The notes under the pieces: model-generated
The model's database searches: none
The model's input: only the letters and a program-made list of their open reading frames with translations
What the model was told of the DNA's origin: nothing
Shown here: positions 34,601 through 47,000 of the stretch, piece by piece
How positions within the stretch are numbered: the first letter of the stretch is position 1
How the letters are laid out: every line of letters starts with the position of its first letter
DNA from: Lumbricus rubellus
Lineage: Eukaryota > Annelida > Clitellata > Crassiclitellata > Lumbricidae
Assembly: GCA_945859605.1 (NCBI GenBank)
Contig: OX243820.1
Coordinates: 23,399,837-23,463,836, forward strand
Length of the DNA stretch: 64,000 bases
Reading direction: 5' to 3'
Program-made: the position numbers and the translations under genes

Positions 34601-37600
34601 GTGGACAGCAGATTGTAACATTGATAAACCAGTCACGAATTTGGGACTAACATACGTCTATTATCTAAGGGAAGCGACTACAAACCTGTCAGTGACCGGA
34701 ATTCTTGTTCAAGAATTTAAGTTGTATGCTCGACAAGTAAGTATGCCAACTCGAAAACATTGTTTGAGCATTAAAGTAGGTTTATTATGCAAACGCTGTA
34801 GAGCCAATTCCCAAGTCATAGGCCTATTCCTATAAAAAAAACCATTACATTAAGATTATATACAATTCAATATTATCTGGGTTTGTGTTGCATATGATCT
34901 GCACCAGGAATTTGTAAACGGGCAGTTCTATAAAATGTACGGTACAGTTGTAAATGAATTTATTTGTGCAGTTGTAAAAGCAATCTTGTGCAGTGATCGG
35001 CCTAATCGTAAGAAAAAAGTAACTGTAGCCGGTTTCGGCGGTTTACATGTAGGCTACAAACGGAGGAGAGAAAAGGAAACGAAGGACTTGCTTTGTGCAG
35101 TGAAAATATATGCAAGAAAAGGAATTTTCCGAATTTCTAGCGGACGACTAAAAAAGTCATCAGAATTTTTCACCGGTGTAAAGGTTTCAAATTACCCCCT
35201 CCTAAACATTACCCCCTGTAACTTGAAACCGGTTTCAGATTAGCCTACCCCCCCCCCCCCCCCCCCCCGGAAACTAGATTTGCATCAATCATCGCATTTA
35301 TTGCACTAAAGAAATCAGAAAAATCATCCCGCTTCTTGTTTTGGTCTGAAAATTTCATCCGTCATCCCACTTCGTGGTTTGGTGTCAATATTTTATTCGG
35401 AAAAAATAATAGCCTCGAAGCCATTTCTCCATGTAACTTCAGCAGCGATTTAGTATTTTAGTTATACATATGAAAATATTGATATTAACAAACCACGAAG
35501 TGGGATGACCAAAACAAGAAGCGGGATGGTTTTTCTGATATTATTTAGTGCAATAAATGCGATGATTGAAGCAAATTACAGTTTGCAGGGGGGGGGGGGG
35601 TAATGTTTAGGAGGGGGTAATTTTAAACCTTTACACCGGCGACTTGCGACAAGTTTTGAGAATAATTTTCAGAAACGACTAAAAAAGTCGTGACATTTTT
35701 TGGCAAAGAAACTCACACTGTACACAATTGCTGGTTGTGCAGTTCTAAAAACTTCTTTTGAAAAGCCCTGATCTCAACATGCATAGATAGGCCTATAAAA
35801 ATTTTAATTATTTAGCTGGAATAGGCTGCGTTCTGCCAGCCTGCAGTTTTGAATAAACGAAAATGGAATTCAATATTCACCAGGGGTTTCTATCCCTGTA
35901 GGCCTACATGGTGGGCGCAGCTTGAGACCAGTGAAAACAGAGGGGATAAGAAAAGAGCCAAAATTCACGTCGGTTGGGGGGGGGGGCGGGAAGTCGGACA
36001 TGGAGGACAATGTTTAATCAAGGACTCTCTAGGAGGAAGTTTCCCCAGAAAATACTTCTCCACCACCACATACAAAATTTGGAAAAAATGGTAATAGTTT
36101 TTGGTAACTATCTGCATTTTTGCATTACACGATCTGGTATAATATACCATAATAAAATTTACTACTGTATGATTATAATAATGTTATTTGCTATTTTAAT
36201 AAAGATAACATAGGCATATTATAGGCCTAATTGAAAAATATTATTTTTTTACAACTAGGGCCTAAATGTCCAATGTCATCTTTCAAAATTTCAGACAGTC
36301 AAATTTCAAAATTTTTTGTTCCAGGAACACTAAGTAAAACAACATCATCATTAGACCTACATACATTTAGGCCTAGATTGTATTCTATTGTATAGCATGG
36401 TAGCCTACTCTATAAATTTATGTAACGCCTCTCGCAGTACACACTAATCTGAGGCACTAAACCCATGGCTGATTGACAGTAATTCCTCCACTGAAATAGT
36501 TGAGCAATTTGGTGAAGAGGACAGCTTAAAATGTTGAAACTACAATATGAAAATTGCAAAAATTTCTTATAGGGAAGGGCACATCCCCTCCCCATACCAT
36601 TTCCTCTTCTCGGCGCTACGCATGCTTCGGCGATAGTCTGCTGGATGCTCGTTTGTCCGCCCACACCCAAAAAACCTCATTCCCCAAACTAGAGGAGGGA
36701 CCAGATTACATTATATTGCCGGGAGGGAAGGCCGACCCAGAAAGGGGGGAAGAAGGTGGATTGAGCCCAGCTGCTTAGGGGATAGAAGCACCTGATATTC
36801 ACGACTTACAGCTCTCAAATATAAGCTTACCGGTAGTTAGGTGTAATTTTTACGTTCGTAAGCTGCTGTCCGCTGATATTGTATTTGTAGCCTACGTAGG
36901 GCCTATAGACCCACACCATTAACCAATAATTTCTTACAGGTAGACCTATTTTATTAACAGAAATTCTGAGAGTTTATTCGCATTTTAAAAATTTGGTTTA
37001 GGCTACATATGTTGTGCTTATTTTATGCTGTGTTTCTATGAAAACTAGTAACCATGAGGTGATTGAAAACTGTTTAGCTTAGCTCAGTTTATCTGAAGCG
37101 TATTGGATGCGACCAGAGGAAATGTGGCAACATTGCCTTTCAAGGGAGAATCTACAACGACTTGACATTGTGTTTCTTTGAAGCAGACGTGTAAGCTTAT
37201 GATTCAAGCACTTGGTCTACAGTCATTCCTATTGAGAAGAGTTCTATATATATAGGCCTAAATGGGCATTTTTTTTTCATTTTATGAATGCATTTTTATG
37301 AATGCATTTTACGACAATTTCTACAGCACCGCAGAACCGCATAGGCCTATCACCAAAGACATATTCTGTCATTTCTTTAAAACAAACTTTAAAAAAACTG
37401 AAAAAAGGAGCAATTCGAAACCTAAGAGAACATGATCTGAAACTATGTCATAATAAACTGGTAGATTAGACATTAGGAACTTGTTTCTAAGCCAAAGAAT
37501 TATCGAGGACTATTCCCGGAATGGTCACAGGAATAATAGGTCTATATGGACTGCATGCAAGGGACGCACCGTGCTTGAGCACATTCATTCATCCATTCAT

Positions 37601-40600
37601 TCGGACATTTATATAGCGCTCCTTAAAGTAAAATAAAACTACTCAGAGGCGCTCCCGTCTCCAGCGCGCCTCATTGTATTTACTGCGAAGAGTTTTACAT
37701 GTAGCGACTCATCATAAGAAAAGTGGACTGAATATTTAGCTTCTTACCAAAATTAGCATGCAAGTAGGCCTATTAAAGACGTGACAACCGCGTCTATATT
37801 GAGCCCGGCGATTAGCAATAAAATTTTGATTGCTGTCGTCAACTGCAGATTTTTAATATTTATTATATTTCTTATTTCATTGTATTTTTTATAAGTGTAC
37901 AAAATTATGGGCTTACGACTGACAATTTGAAATCACTTTTGGCTGCACACAATCAAATAAACAACTCAGATTGCATACCAATGTCATTGCTTTTATGACT
38001 TAAGGCATGTCATTGAGTGGCCGTTATAGGCTAGTCGGTTTCACTTTGCGTTTTGCATACTTTGCAAAATAGACCTACGTTACCACAATATTATTGCCAA
38101 TTTTAGGAATTTTTGTTAGCTTAACGAGGTAGCCTACTTTTATCATTGTATGTCGGGAAAAAATTGTGACCTGATATTATGAATCTTGCAAACAGAGCTC
38201 TTCTTCCCGACTTCAATAGCAGCGTGATACAATATACGCTTGGAGAAGCATGTACAACTTGTCAGTCTGGTAGCTACTGGTGTTACAAAGGCCTGTGCAG
38301 AGGTGAGTAGGCTAAAACATACAAGCTTAATCTTCGCTTAATTTCAAACTGCCAACGCAAAATGATTACAATTCATAGTAGGCCTATAACTATAATGGAT
38401 GATCAAAAAGTGGCTACATGAGTCGAATTCATTGTCGGCAGCCAACAGAGCGCCCATCACTTCCCACTAGGCGTACTAACGTCATCTTCCGATTGGAAGG
38501 CTGAGTGCATGGACTTTGGGAGGGCAGCGGGAGGCGATCCCGCATCGGTGCGATATTCGAGCCAGAATGTAAACCATTACCCTAAACCCTCTCCTATCCA
38601 CATGATCTATGTCTAGGTATGTGTGCACTATGCAGTATGCACGCAACTAGACATTTATGTAGCACGTTTCTAAAAGTCTATCGAAGATATTGTTGGCCAA
38701 GTGAATTATGTTAGTGTGAATAACTATGCACAAGTTCATCTGTAACCATTATGGCGATCGAATAGCTGACAAAATTTACAAAAGAAGTCGTAAAAAGTCC
38801 CAGAGGTCCACACACTTCCATTAAATTCTTAATTAACGGTGGCTGCATTCTCTTCGTCAAATAATGGTGGGCCTACTGACACAGATTACTAGATTAGTAG
38901 GCATACTAACTAGGCCTAGTCCCTCATCTTCAAACCATGGCATTGTCATTGAACCAGGAAATTTGTGAAAACTAATGATACTTCTAAACTCTAAAGTAAA
39001 ATAATGTTGTCAGTTATCAGTTAACTGATCAACTACAGAACTTGAGATGTTGCTTGCGTTTCAGACGACTGCTCAAGCCAGATATCAGATTGTTGTGAGT
39101 ACTGGGCAGATTTGTAATATCTCTCTATGCATGCATTAAGTTCTTCCAACAGACACTGACAAATTACCTTTTGCTAGATATCAAATGGCTCAGGCAAGAT
39201 AACTACCATATAATTATTATTATTGAGTTGCTTCTTGCGAAATTGTGGAATTTCTCATAAACTGCCCTAAAAAGACGTAGGTCTACCAGTAGGGCATACG
39301 CAAGTATAGCCTACTATAGCTGCATATGAGCTCGAGGCAACAACTGTGCGGGCTTCAATTTAAGCTAATTGAAAATAGGCCTAATCTGTTGTTATCTAGC
39401 TTACAATAATTTTAATATTCAAAGAATTTGCTGTAAATTATTTATGTTCAAAAGCAAATTATTGTTGCTTTTTTGCTACTGCCTCGGTTTTTACAAAAGA
39501 AATTATAATTAATTTATCCGAACTAAGTCCTTAGCAATTAGATAGAATATTTTATTTTGTATGGACACCTATGCGATTTAAAAATTCAATATCAAAGTGG
39601 CCAGTATTCCCCGTTTGAGATGTTATAATGTAATTTGTTACCATTGCATTCAATTTATTATAAATATTTATTTTAATCACTTAATTGTTGGTCACAAGAT
39701 GAATGATCATAATACTCTTCTCTTTAATTGTAGGCCTATTGAAGTCTTTCTGTAGGCTATTGTAACCTACGTTGTTAATAGGAATAAGTCCATCGTTACG
39801 GCTTTAAATGAACATAGGCCTAATTATAATGGGCCTTTTAAAACCTAATGGTGCCTTTCTTTTCATTACAATATTATGCTTAATAGGCTCATGCATAATT
39901 TGTGTTGCAGCTTGCTTTTCGGGCTGCCGTAAGTGTCCGGACTGGAACAGGGAGTCATGCACATGTCCAAGTGAGTTAGTTTCATTCGGCTTAACATAAA
40001 AACGTGATTTTTATTTGTATCTTATCGTGCTCCTTAAAATCTTAAAGCGCAGATTTATATATAGGCTAACAATAGACCCATGCTATTTGATATGGCTGAT
40101 GACGCTGACAAACAGGACAAACAGCACAACATAACAGGTGGCTGAGAAGGATTCTACATGTATCGTGGCGGGACAAGATGACAAACAGAATCATAAGAGA
40201 GAAGACGAGACAAGAAGATATGGAAAACATCATTAGAAAGAGAAGATTGAAATGGATGTGACATGTTGTTCGCATGGACGAGAATCGAAAACAGCTAAAC
40301 AGATCATGTATTGGACTGATGGAAGTAAAAGGAAGAGAGGAAGACCACGAAAGAACTGGAAGGACACTATCAAGGACGGCTTGAGAGGCCTGGAGATGTC
40401 ATGGGAAGAAGCTGAAGAACTGGCGATGGACAGGGACGAGTGGAGGAGATGCGCTGTCCGATGTGCAGACCTGCACGGGAAGGACTAAGTAGGCCTACTA
40501 AGTAAGTACACTATTAAATTTTGAAGGCATGATTTCACAATAGCCTATCTTGATCAGAACCGTCACTATTTTTTAATGCTCTAGTTTTTCATAGGTGGAG

Positions 40601-42564
40601 ACGACTAGGCTATACTGTTAGATTCTCCTTGATGGATGGTTGCACAAAACAGTCAACCATAAAATAGTCAATGGCCTACTTTGAAGAATAAGTGTTTGCT
40701 TGAACTATACCCTCGTTCTCGTTCCGCCTCACAGCCTCCGGTTAAACCACATGCTGTGCATTTTTCATTGAGAGGTCAAATAAAAGTGAGCGATCAGGAA
40801 GTTGCTCTGCAGACAGCTTCACCAAAAGGACAGAACTAGGCCTATAATTATGTACGCCTACGCCTATGCTTAAATTCTGCAAGGCAGAAGATATCCATAG
40901 CATTCGTATGTCCACTTGACTGAGGTTAATTACCGCTTTGTGGCTTTTAATAACATTGTGGGGAATTCCAAGTCAGTTGCAATAAAAGCTAAAGAATCCT
41001 ATTCATTGCTTTCTTGGAATTGTCTTCCTTCGTAGAACGCCATTGTTATGTATGGCGGCAGCCAGTCTGAGTCATGACCATGCACCTTGCACATTGCACA
41101 CAGGTGAATGAAGGTGACAACATTTAATAGCAACTGCAGGGTACCAATTAGCCTATAGGTCTATGTCACATTGATATGCTAAACACTCTGTGCTGCGCTG
41201 TTCTGGTGGAAAAGAGGAACTGACCTGCCGACGATAGGACTACCTCGTTAATAATTTTGGTCAACAGTTTGCGCATGTCCGTGGGTATTATATTTAAACA
41301 TTTATAAAGTGCCTCTATAAGGGTGACCTATTCAGAGGCGCTCCCAGTGCGTCCATGCGAGAAGAAGCACGTTTTGAAAAAAGACAAGGCAGAAAAGTGA
41401 CTGCCAGTCAGAAGAAGAAAGCGCATTCCAAAGAGAAGGACCAAATGAGCGAGGCTGAGTCACAGCAGTTCTAGAGTGAGGAACCAAGAGGTCAAGTCTG
41501 GTGGATGAACGAACTGGACGGTTGGAAGAAGCTACATAGGCCTATAAGATATTTTGGGGCAAGACCCCGCTGAGCCTTTAGGATCAGAGTGAGGATCTTA
41601 AACTGTGTGCGAGCACGGAGAGGTAGCCAATGAAGTTCATCAAACTGTTGAAACATAAAGGCAGAGATGCAAGAATACTTTGGAAGGCGGGCAATCAGTC
41701 TATTAACTGAGTTGAGCACCGACTAAAGCGATGAGAGACGAACCTTAGGAAGACAAATGAGAAGGTAATTGCAGTAGTCAATTCGAGAAAATAGGCCTAT
41801 AAAAGCATGGCGTAAAGTAGCGAAGATGGAGGAGGAGACAACATCTTGACCAATGACCCTAATACGCCTTAAAACAATGAAAATAATAGGAGCTTGACTC
41901 AGCTAGTAAGATTTTAAATAATATGGTCAGTATGATGATGATTTTGCTCAGTTTGATGTTGATCTTTAAAATGAGTCATCCACATTTAAATTACGTAGGG
42001 CGCGGTGGTCTAGTGGTGGCGTCGTTGCCTTGGAGCCGGAAGGTCCGAGGTTCGAATCCACCCTCAAGCCGCGTAAGGACCTTGGGCAAGTCCTTCACTT
42101 ACAATTGCTCAGCGCTTCGGCGTGAAACTCCGATGCAGTGTCCGCTCTGCATCGGGAGCGCCTCTGAGTAGAAAGAGCTTGAAGGGGCGCTATAACAAGT
42201 GCACATACATACATACATACATACAAGATTTCTGAAAGTAATGGGAACAGAGATAAATGTGCCTAAATTTAACTGAGAACGACCCACCACTGCACATACG
42301 AGTGGTCACTTCCATTGTAGGTACATGCCTAGGCCTCCATAGCCTATATAATCTTGCGACATTCTAATAATATATTAATTTTACATAGGCTAAAATGTTT
42401 CTTAATTTGTAAGAAATAACTGTTTCTTTTGCAATTATACAGGTCAACCAAAAGTCAATGCAACTTTCCTTGACTGCTACAACAAAGGAGAGATGGCGTT
42501 CAGTGCAGAGGCTTCTCTGGTTATCATCGTCCTATCGACGTTGGTGCTGTTTGGTCTACAGTAG
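31605..42564 (+). CDS. Gene D: GPI-anchored CAP/CRISP-like protein, short-tail subfamily (7 exons)
   Basis: Exons 31605-31883, 34566-34736, 37078-37190, 38196-38302, 39065-39094, 39911-39970 and 42443-42564 join into 293 codons plus TAG with the same phases as A and C. The product has a signal peptide, a pro-region ending RKKR (61-64), VNELRGKVGASDIPYM, then NAASWTADCNID and KRIGCDQRKC, which retains the IGC...C strand of CAP proteins better than A-C do. Exons 4-5 are the CRISP/PI15-type hinge (YTLGEACTTC, SYWCYKGLCRDDC). Exon 6 is a short Cys-rich piece (CFSGCRKCPDW, CTCP) in place of the EGF-like exon. Exon 7 has no Thr stalk and ends in a hydrophobic GPI-type tail. The exon 3 acceptor is the first of two nearby AGs, because the second would put a stop in frame. 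Introns carry minisatellites, foldback DNA, LINEs and a SINE. Confidence 0.78.
32683..32833 (-). repeat. GGACAAAATGGTA minisatellite
   Basis: About ten units of 13-17 bp built on GGACAAAATGG, in gene D intron 1. The same repeat occurs inverted at 33830-34065. Confidence 0.85.
33830..34065 (+). repeat. CCATTTTGTCC minisatellite
   Basis: About 15 units of CCATTTTGTCCGTA type, the reverse complement of the array at 32683-32833, about 1 kb away. ORFs here are repeat artefacts. Confidence 0.85.
35171..35640. mobile_element. Foldback MITE, copy 2 (gene D intron 2)
   Basis: Left CCGGTGTAAAGGTTTCAAAT mirrors right TTTTAAACCTTTACACCGG. Inner blocks (CCCGCTTCTTGTTTTGGTC, CCCACTTCGTGG, GATTTGCATCAATCATCGC) are mirrored in the right half, giving arms of about 200 bp. 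A pure C run of about 20 bases in the left half faces a G run in the right half. Confidence 0.8.
37600..37690 (-). repeat. SINE/LINE 3' end fragment
   Basis: ACATTTATATAGCGCTCC followed by CTCAGAGGCGCTCCCG matches the 3' end shared by the SINE and the minus-strand LINE. Truncated. Confidence 0.5.
40096..40490 (+). pseudogene. LINE ORF2 C-terminal fragment (gene D intron 6)
   Basis: Frames read WLRRILHVSWRDKMTNRII, then HVVRMDENRKQ after a stop, and in a second frame GSKRKRGRPRKNWKDTIKDG followed by LRGLEMSWEEAEELAMDRDE and WRRC. This order (SWRDK, GH.LRM, GKR.RGRP..W, A.DR..WR) is the C-terminus common in many non-LTR retrotransposons. One frameshift and one stop are present. Confidence 0.8.
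41285..41890 (-). pseudogene. LINE 3' fragment, minus strand (CR1/L2-like)
   Basis: The minus strand reads FDELHWLPLRARTQFKILTL and GLAPKYL, the conserved LHWLPv..RI.FK...L..GLAP.YL block after the RT. The 3' UTR continues to 41285 with AAAGTGCCTCTATAAGG. The tail resembles the SINE 3' end. Confidence 0.75.
41998..42227 (+). repeat. Full-length tRNA-derived SINE (best copy)
   Basis: GGGCGCGGTGGTCTAGTGG A-box region, GAGGTTCGAATCCACC B box, GACCTTGGGCAAGTCCTTCA body, GTGAAACTCCGATGCAGTGT, GGAGCGCCTCTGAGTAG, GGGGCGCTATAACAAGTGC and an (ACAT)n tail. Lies in gene D intron 6. Confidence 0.9.
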
Positions 42565-43330
42565 GCCTAGGACACGTCAGGCCTGCACCTAAAGTGCACC
42601 TAAAGGCCCATCATCGAACTACTGTGTAACAGACTGAGGCCGATGAATCTACTCCGCAGTCTCCGCTTGCCAGTAGTTCATAATTAATAAACTGGTTCAT
42701 AGCCCATAAGTTGCTTAATCTAACTGGTTTCTGTAATATTGCCGTAACCTTAATAGCCTACACGTAATAATTTATGTGCATTAAGATTATGGTGCTATGT
42801 CTTCAAAACTGCTAATAGGCCTATGCTCCAATGTCAAAACACATTTTGAGAAGTCCAATGTTAGGCGAAGCTAGCTCACGTTGTAGGGCCTGTAGGCCTA
42901 TTAAGTCTAAAAAGTATAAATTATGTAGGCCTATAGGCCTACAATGGGGAAGAAATCTAATTGCAATTTCAGTCACTTCATTCCTAATTGAAATAAGAAA
43001 CTTGGTGAGGCATATTCCATAACACAAAGGGTGGTTGTAGAGAATTGTAGACCTATCATCTTAGCATTTATACGGAACATTTTAATAAACTGAAAAGACA
43101 TTCTGGCATATAATTTCTAATAGATTAAAAAGACAAAGGCCTATGTACTTGGCCTGAACTGGCAAATGTTTCTTGAACTGTTTCTCGTATAAGAAACGTG
43201 CTCCAAAAAATGCATAATTGCATCAGCAACAAACGAAGTTCAGGGAACTGAAAGATCCTCACTGACGTATAAGCGCAGTTTTGGGGCGTGCCGAGACAGA
43301 AGGAACTCTGACGTAAATTAATAATTGCGC
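42565..43330. repeat. Duplicated 3' flank of gene D
   Basis: Aligns in order with 60901-61415 downstream of E: GCCGATGAATCTACTC, AATAAACTGGTTCATA, GTTTCTTGAACTGTTTCTCG, GCAACAAACGAAGTTCA and GCGCAGTTTTGGGGCG. No gene beyond the 3' UTR. Confidence 0.75.
42686..42691 (+). terminator. Poly(A) signal of gene D
   Basis: AATAAA followed by CTGGTTCATA, 122 bp after the stop. The same hexamer and following bases occur after gene E, supporting a shared 3' end. Confidence 0.6.
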
Positions 43331-44080
43331 CGATGCACTCACTTGCTTGATCCGCTTATAGGTCTATTTTCGTCTTATCTGTGCACGTACACTCGTACAG
43401 TAGGATGAAGGTATTCGTAAATCATAAATAGGTTTATTTAGGGGCAGTATAGGAGGGGGACATTGTCAGTTAACCTTCATCACACAGGACATAAAAAAAA
43501 TTATTAGGCAGCAATAATTCAATTATTGTATGACGGTCATGTATGCAATTGTAGGCCTGAATAGGCCTACATTGTTTAGCCTTAGAATAGATAACGTCAT
43601 GCTATATATGGAAAACCGTAGTCTATAGATCTGCTAGCTGGGGTACCCGGCATTTCCCGGGAAATTTAGGTTTTTTCATCCCCAAACCAAGCCCATCAGC
43701 CCGGGCCCTGTGAGGCAGGTTTGCAAACCCTTTGGGGTTTCGGCTTTGTCAGTAAATTTCCGGTTTTTTCCCAATTCCACTTCCAGCACCACCCCGCTTC
43801 TTCCCGCTCCACCACACTCCGTTCCACCCACCACCCATCCCTCTGAGGTATCCGACGTTTATCGGAAAATTTCGGTGACCTCGCTGTCACCCCTCTCCTC
43901 TCCTCCCTCTCCACTGATCCCTAATTCTCATCCATATATGTCCGTCCTCCAACACACCTTTCCCTCTCCACTCCTGTCCTGTTCCACCAATCACCCATTC
44001 CATCCCTTCTCTTCCCTTCATTCCCACCCATCCTGTTCTCTCCACTTTCGTTCCGCCCCTTCCCGTATTGCACAATAATA
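43331..44080. other. Intergenic, partly CT-rich low complexity
   Basis: 43690-44070 is a pyrimidine-rich stretch (CCCTCTCCTCTCCTCCCTCT type). It opens frames on both strands, but none shows a domain. Confidence 0.5.
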
Positions 44081-45475
44081 ATGCTAATTTATGCTCATCT
44101 GCTAGGAATAGCCTTCCCAATTCTGCTGGTTAAGTTACTTACTTACTTCATGTTTGGGCTCCTCTTAGTATATATACTGCTTGGCCCCAGAAGGGCCAAC
44201 ATAAGCAAAGCTTCTAGATTGGGCAGTAGCTCCTCGCATGCGAGGAACAACAAGAAGTCCATTGGCAGCTGAGCGGAGGGCAGGGCGACCAGGAAGAGTG
44301 GAAACCAGATTACACATTGCCCGAAGATATGAGGGGGCTACCCCAAAAAGAGAATTGCGCATAAGTATCAGAATCTTGAACTCAATGCGCTGAGATAGGC
44401 CTAGAGGAAGCCAATGGAGAGTGTCCCGAATGAAGTCAGATATGTGAGAAAATTTGGGAAGAAGAATTAGGCGTACATCAGCATTATGTACCGACTGAAG
44501 TTTAGAGAGGTTAAGAGAGGAGAGGCCGGTATTATGCAGAGTTCCCAAAGTCAACCCTAGAGCAAATCAATGCATGGACAAGCGCCTTGACAACTTTAAG
44601 AGTGAGTGAGTGGCGGATAGAACGCAGTTGACGCAGGTGATAGAGACATGTTCGAGAGACGCGGTTAACATGGTCAGAGAAAGATAGGACCGGATCCAGA
44701 GTAAATCCCAAGTCACAAACAGTTGGAGAGAAATGGATATCGGAGTATAATGTGCAGAGGAGATTTCATGTCAATTTTAGCAAGCTGAGCTCTATACCAC
44801 CAAGCCAGATGAATTGGGTTTTATCAGAATTAAGGCGGAGATGGTTAGAAGACATCCACTGCTCAAGCACCATGGTGGCGTCAAGGATAGCTGCAACCAG
44901 TGAAGCAGCTGCACTGGGTGGGCCATGAGCAAATGCTTGCATGTCGTCAGCGTATTGGTGAGCAGAGGCACCCTTGCGGGATAGTAGGTCCAATAGATCC
45001 GCAGTATAAAGGAAGCGGCGACAGGACCGAGCCTTGGGGCAGACCGTATGGGACAAAGGTCCAGGAAGAGCGTGTGGGCCCAAAGATAACTGATATAGAG
45101 CGATCAGAGAGGATAGAGCTGAGCCAAAGAAGGGCAGAGTCACCAATGCCAAAAGATTTAGACAGACGCTCGAGTAGAATAGCATGGTCAACGGTGTCGA
45201 ACGCCGCACTGACGTCAAACAGGGCAAGCAGGGTAATATGCATGCATGGGATTGGTCAACAGCAGCAAAAACATCAACAAGTAAGCGAGTGATAAGAGAT
45301 TCGGTGGAATGGTATTTCCTGAAGCCAGATTGGAGCGGAGGCATTGGTGAAGTGAAGTTTAATTATCTGCTGCAACTCCCCCACTGGTTGATCTCTGCCA
45401 GTGCCAGTCCCAAGTCTGGATAAAGGAGGGGGCGACACTACGCTTAATCCTATTTGATATGGCAGTGTCATTAAA
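44081..45475 (-). pseudogene. LINE reverse-transcriptase relic, minus strand (CR1/L2-like)
   Basis: Minus-strand frames give, in order, LQSGFRKYHSTESLITRLL, FDVSAAFDTVDHAILLERL, YGLPQGSVLSP, HQYADDMQAFAHG (the YADD catalytic box), HLRLNSDKTQFIWLG and DTLHWLPLGLSQRIEFKIL with GVAPSYLRAM. All are landmarks of non-LTR RTs. Several frameshifts separate them and the 5' end is missing. The plus-strand ORF at 44900-45292 is its antisense shadow. Confidence 0.88.
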
Positions 45476-46799
45476 CACGTAGGCCTAACAATTATCTGCT
45501 GGCGAGTGTCCAGGTGCAGTTTATAGGCCCACTGTTTGAGGTTTGGGCAAAAAATAATCGAAGTAGACCCCTATAATTATATCAGGCTCACTCATGTTGA
45601 TATGACTGTGTTACGACCCTGATAAGTTGTTTGCACGCTGTCTCTAAGCAATAAATTTTGCACAAGTAAAAGCTGGAAAGTAGGATGTCCGGGACTTTCG
45701 GAGCCGATCGACTGTTGTCTCAAGAGCCGACGAGCAGGAGATGAACAATAAATTGGCTTTTATTTGACTAGGTATAATTCGTGAGCATCTCTTTCCTACA
45801 ATTATAATTGTTATGCATTATACTGCAGAAGGAAATATGAGAGTAGAGAAATTTACGCCAGTTAGGCTATTATCGACAACTAGAGAAGAGTCTTTCTTTC
45901 GTTTCCATAAGCCTAAGGACTACATGTACATCCTATTTTTTCAATTAGTTTCTTTGGAGGGGTGGATACAGGTGTGTAACACACGACGTCGAGGTGTGTT
46001 CCATCTCAAGCGCTGACACCGGTGGGAGCTCTGCCGCACTCGCCTCATTAGTTTACCAGAGGTGCACTAACCGCCGGCATGCGCCCTCGAACTTGTCCTG
46101 TGCGACCATTGGAGCAATTTAGAATGATAAATAAAAGTGGCCCAAATTAATACTTCACTCTAACACTCAACATTTTGAATCTCTGACAACATGATCAGCT
46201 CTATTATTGTATCTGTTATAAGACATTTGATCAGCCTCTCTCTGCCAACGAACTCATTCTAAAAGTTAGCTATTTCATTGGATCCATCCGAATGACTAAG
46301 CCCAATAGCATAGACGGCAAAACGCAGAAGCTGACGCTGTAGTTAATTCCAACGAAGCAGCGAATGCAAATGGTCATCTGACTAAATGCGTCCGTTTTAA
46401 TAAAAGAACGAGGCTTATGTAGCGGCTTTGTAGCCTTGCCGCTGAGTGAACGTTTTCTGAGAACCATTGTCGCACTTGTTGCAGCGCAAGTTGGTGAGTT
46501 CTCTCTTAGAAAATAATAGGCCTCTTTGTTTTGGTTTTGTACGACTGGGATGGGGTTTGGAATCAGAATAGACCCACATATAAAAATTTCTCACCCCAGT
46601 CTCTTTCTGGGGTATCTTTGGGACTCTAGAAGTATAGGCCCCTATTTTCTCTCGTCTAGTGCTGAGTTCTAAGTCGTCGCCAAGTTTAGCCCAAACTGGC
46701 ATCACGCTTTTACTGTGAGCCCAAATGAAGGTTAGAATTTCATGGACTTGGCTTGTTTAGTGTGTTTAGTGTATACATAGGCCTTTTATTAAATAAGTC
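45476..46799. other. Intergenic, no gene seen
   Basis: Short ORFs only. A GC-richer segment at 45960-46095 might be a SINE relic but lacks a clear B box. Confidence 0.35.
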
Positions 46800-47000
46800 G
46801 GCGAATTAGCAGGTACCAGGTTAGACTAAAAGGACGATTAGTGGGAAAGAGGTGCACAGGAAGGCCTAGACAAAAACTGCTGGACGGGATGATGGAAGAG
46901 GGATACAGAGAACTGAAGGACATGGCACAACAGCTGGAAACGTGGAGACATTGGACGTTTGGACCTGCCGCTTGGCAGAGAACGTAAAGAAGAAGGTTAG
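46800..47000 (+). pseudogene. LINE ORF2 terminal fragment
   Basis: The frame reads RLVGKRCTGRPRQKLLDGMM, EEGYRELKDMAQ and ETWRHW, then PAAWQRT and stop, the G(K/R)R.RGRP..K..D tail of LINEs. The DNA ends TGCCGCTTGGCAGAGAACGT plus AAG repeats. The same 3' terminus is inverted at 62286-62345. Confidence 0.7.

Noticed and set aside
37087..37190. Use of the AG nearest the exon 3 core in gene D (and the same in E)
   Set aside because: It would place TGA in frame at the third codon. The AG nine bases earlier gives an open frame in both D and E.
43710..44078. 122-codon Ser/Pro-rich ORF
   Set aside because: Pyrimidine-rich low-complexity DNA. The opposite strand is open too, and no paralogue or signal peptide is present.
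44900..45292. 130-codon plus-strand ORF
   Set aside because: It is antisense to a minus-strand LINE with clear RT motifs.
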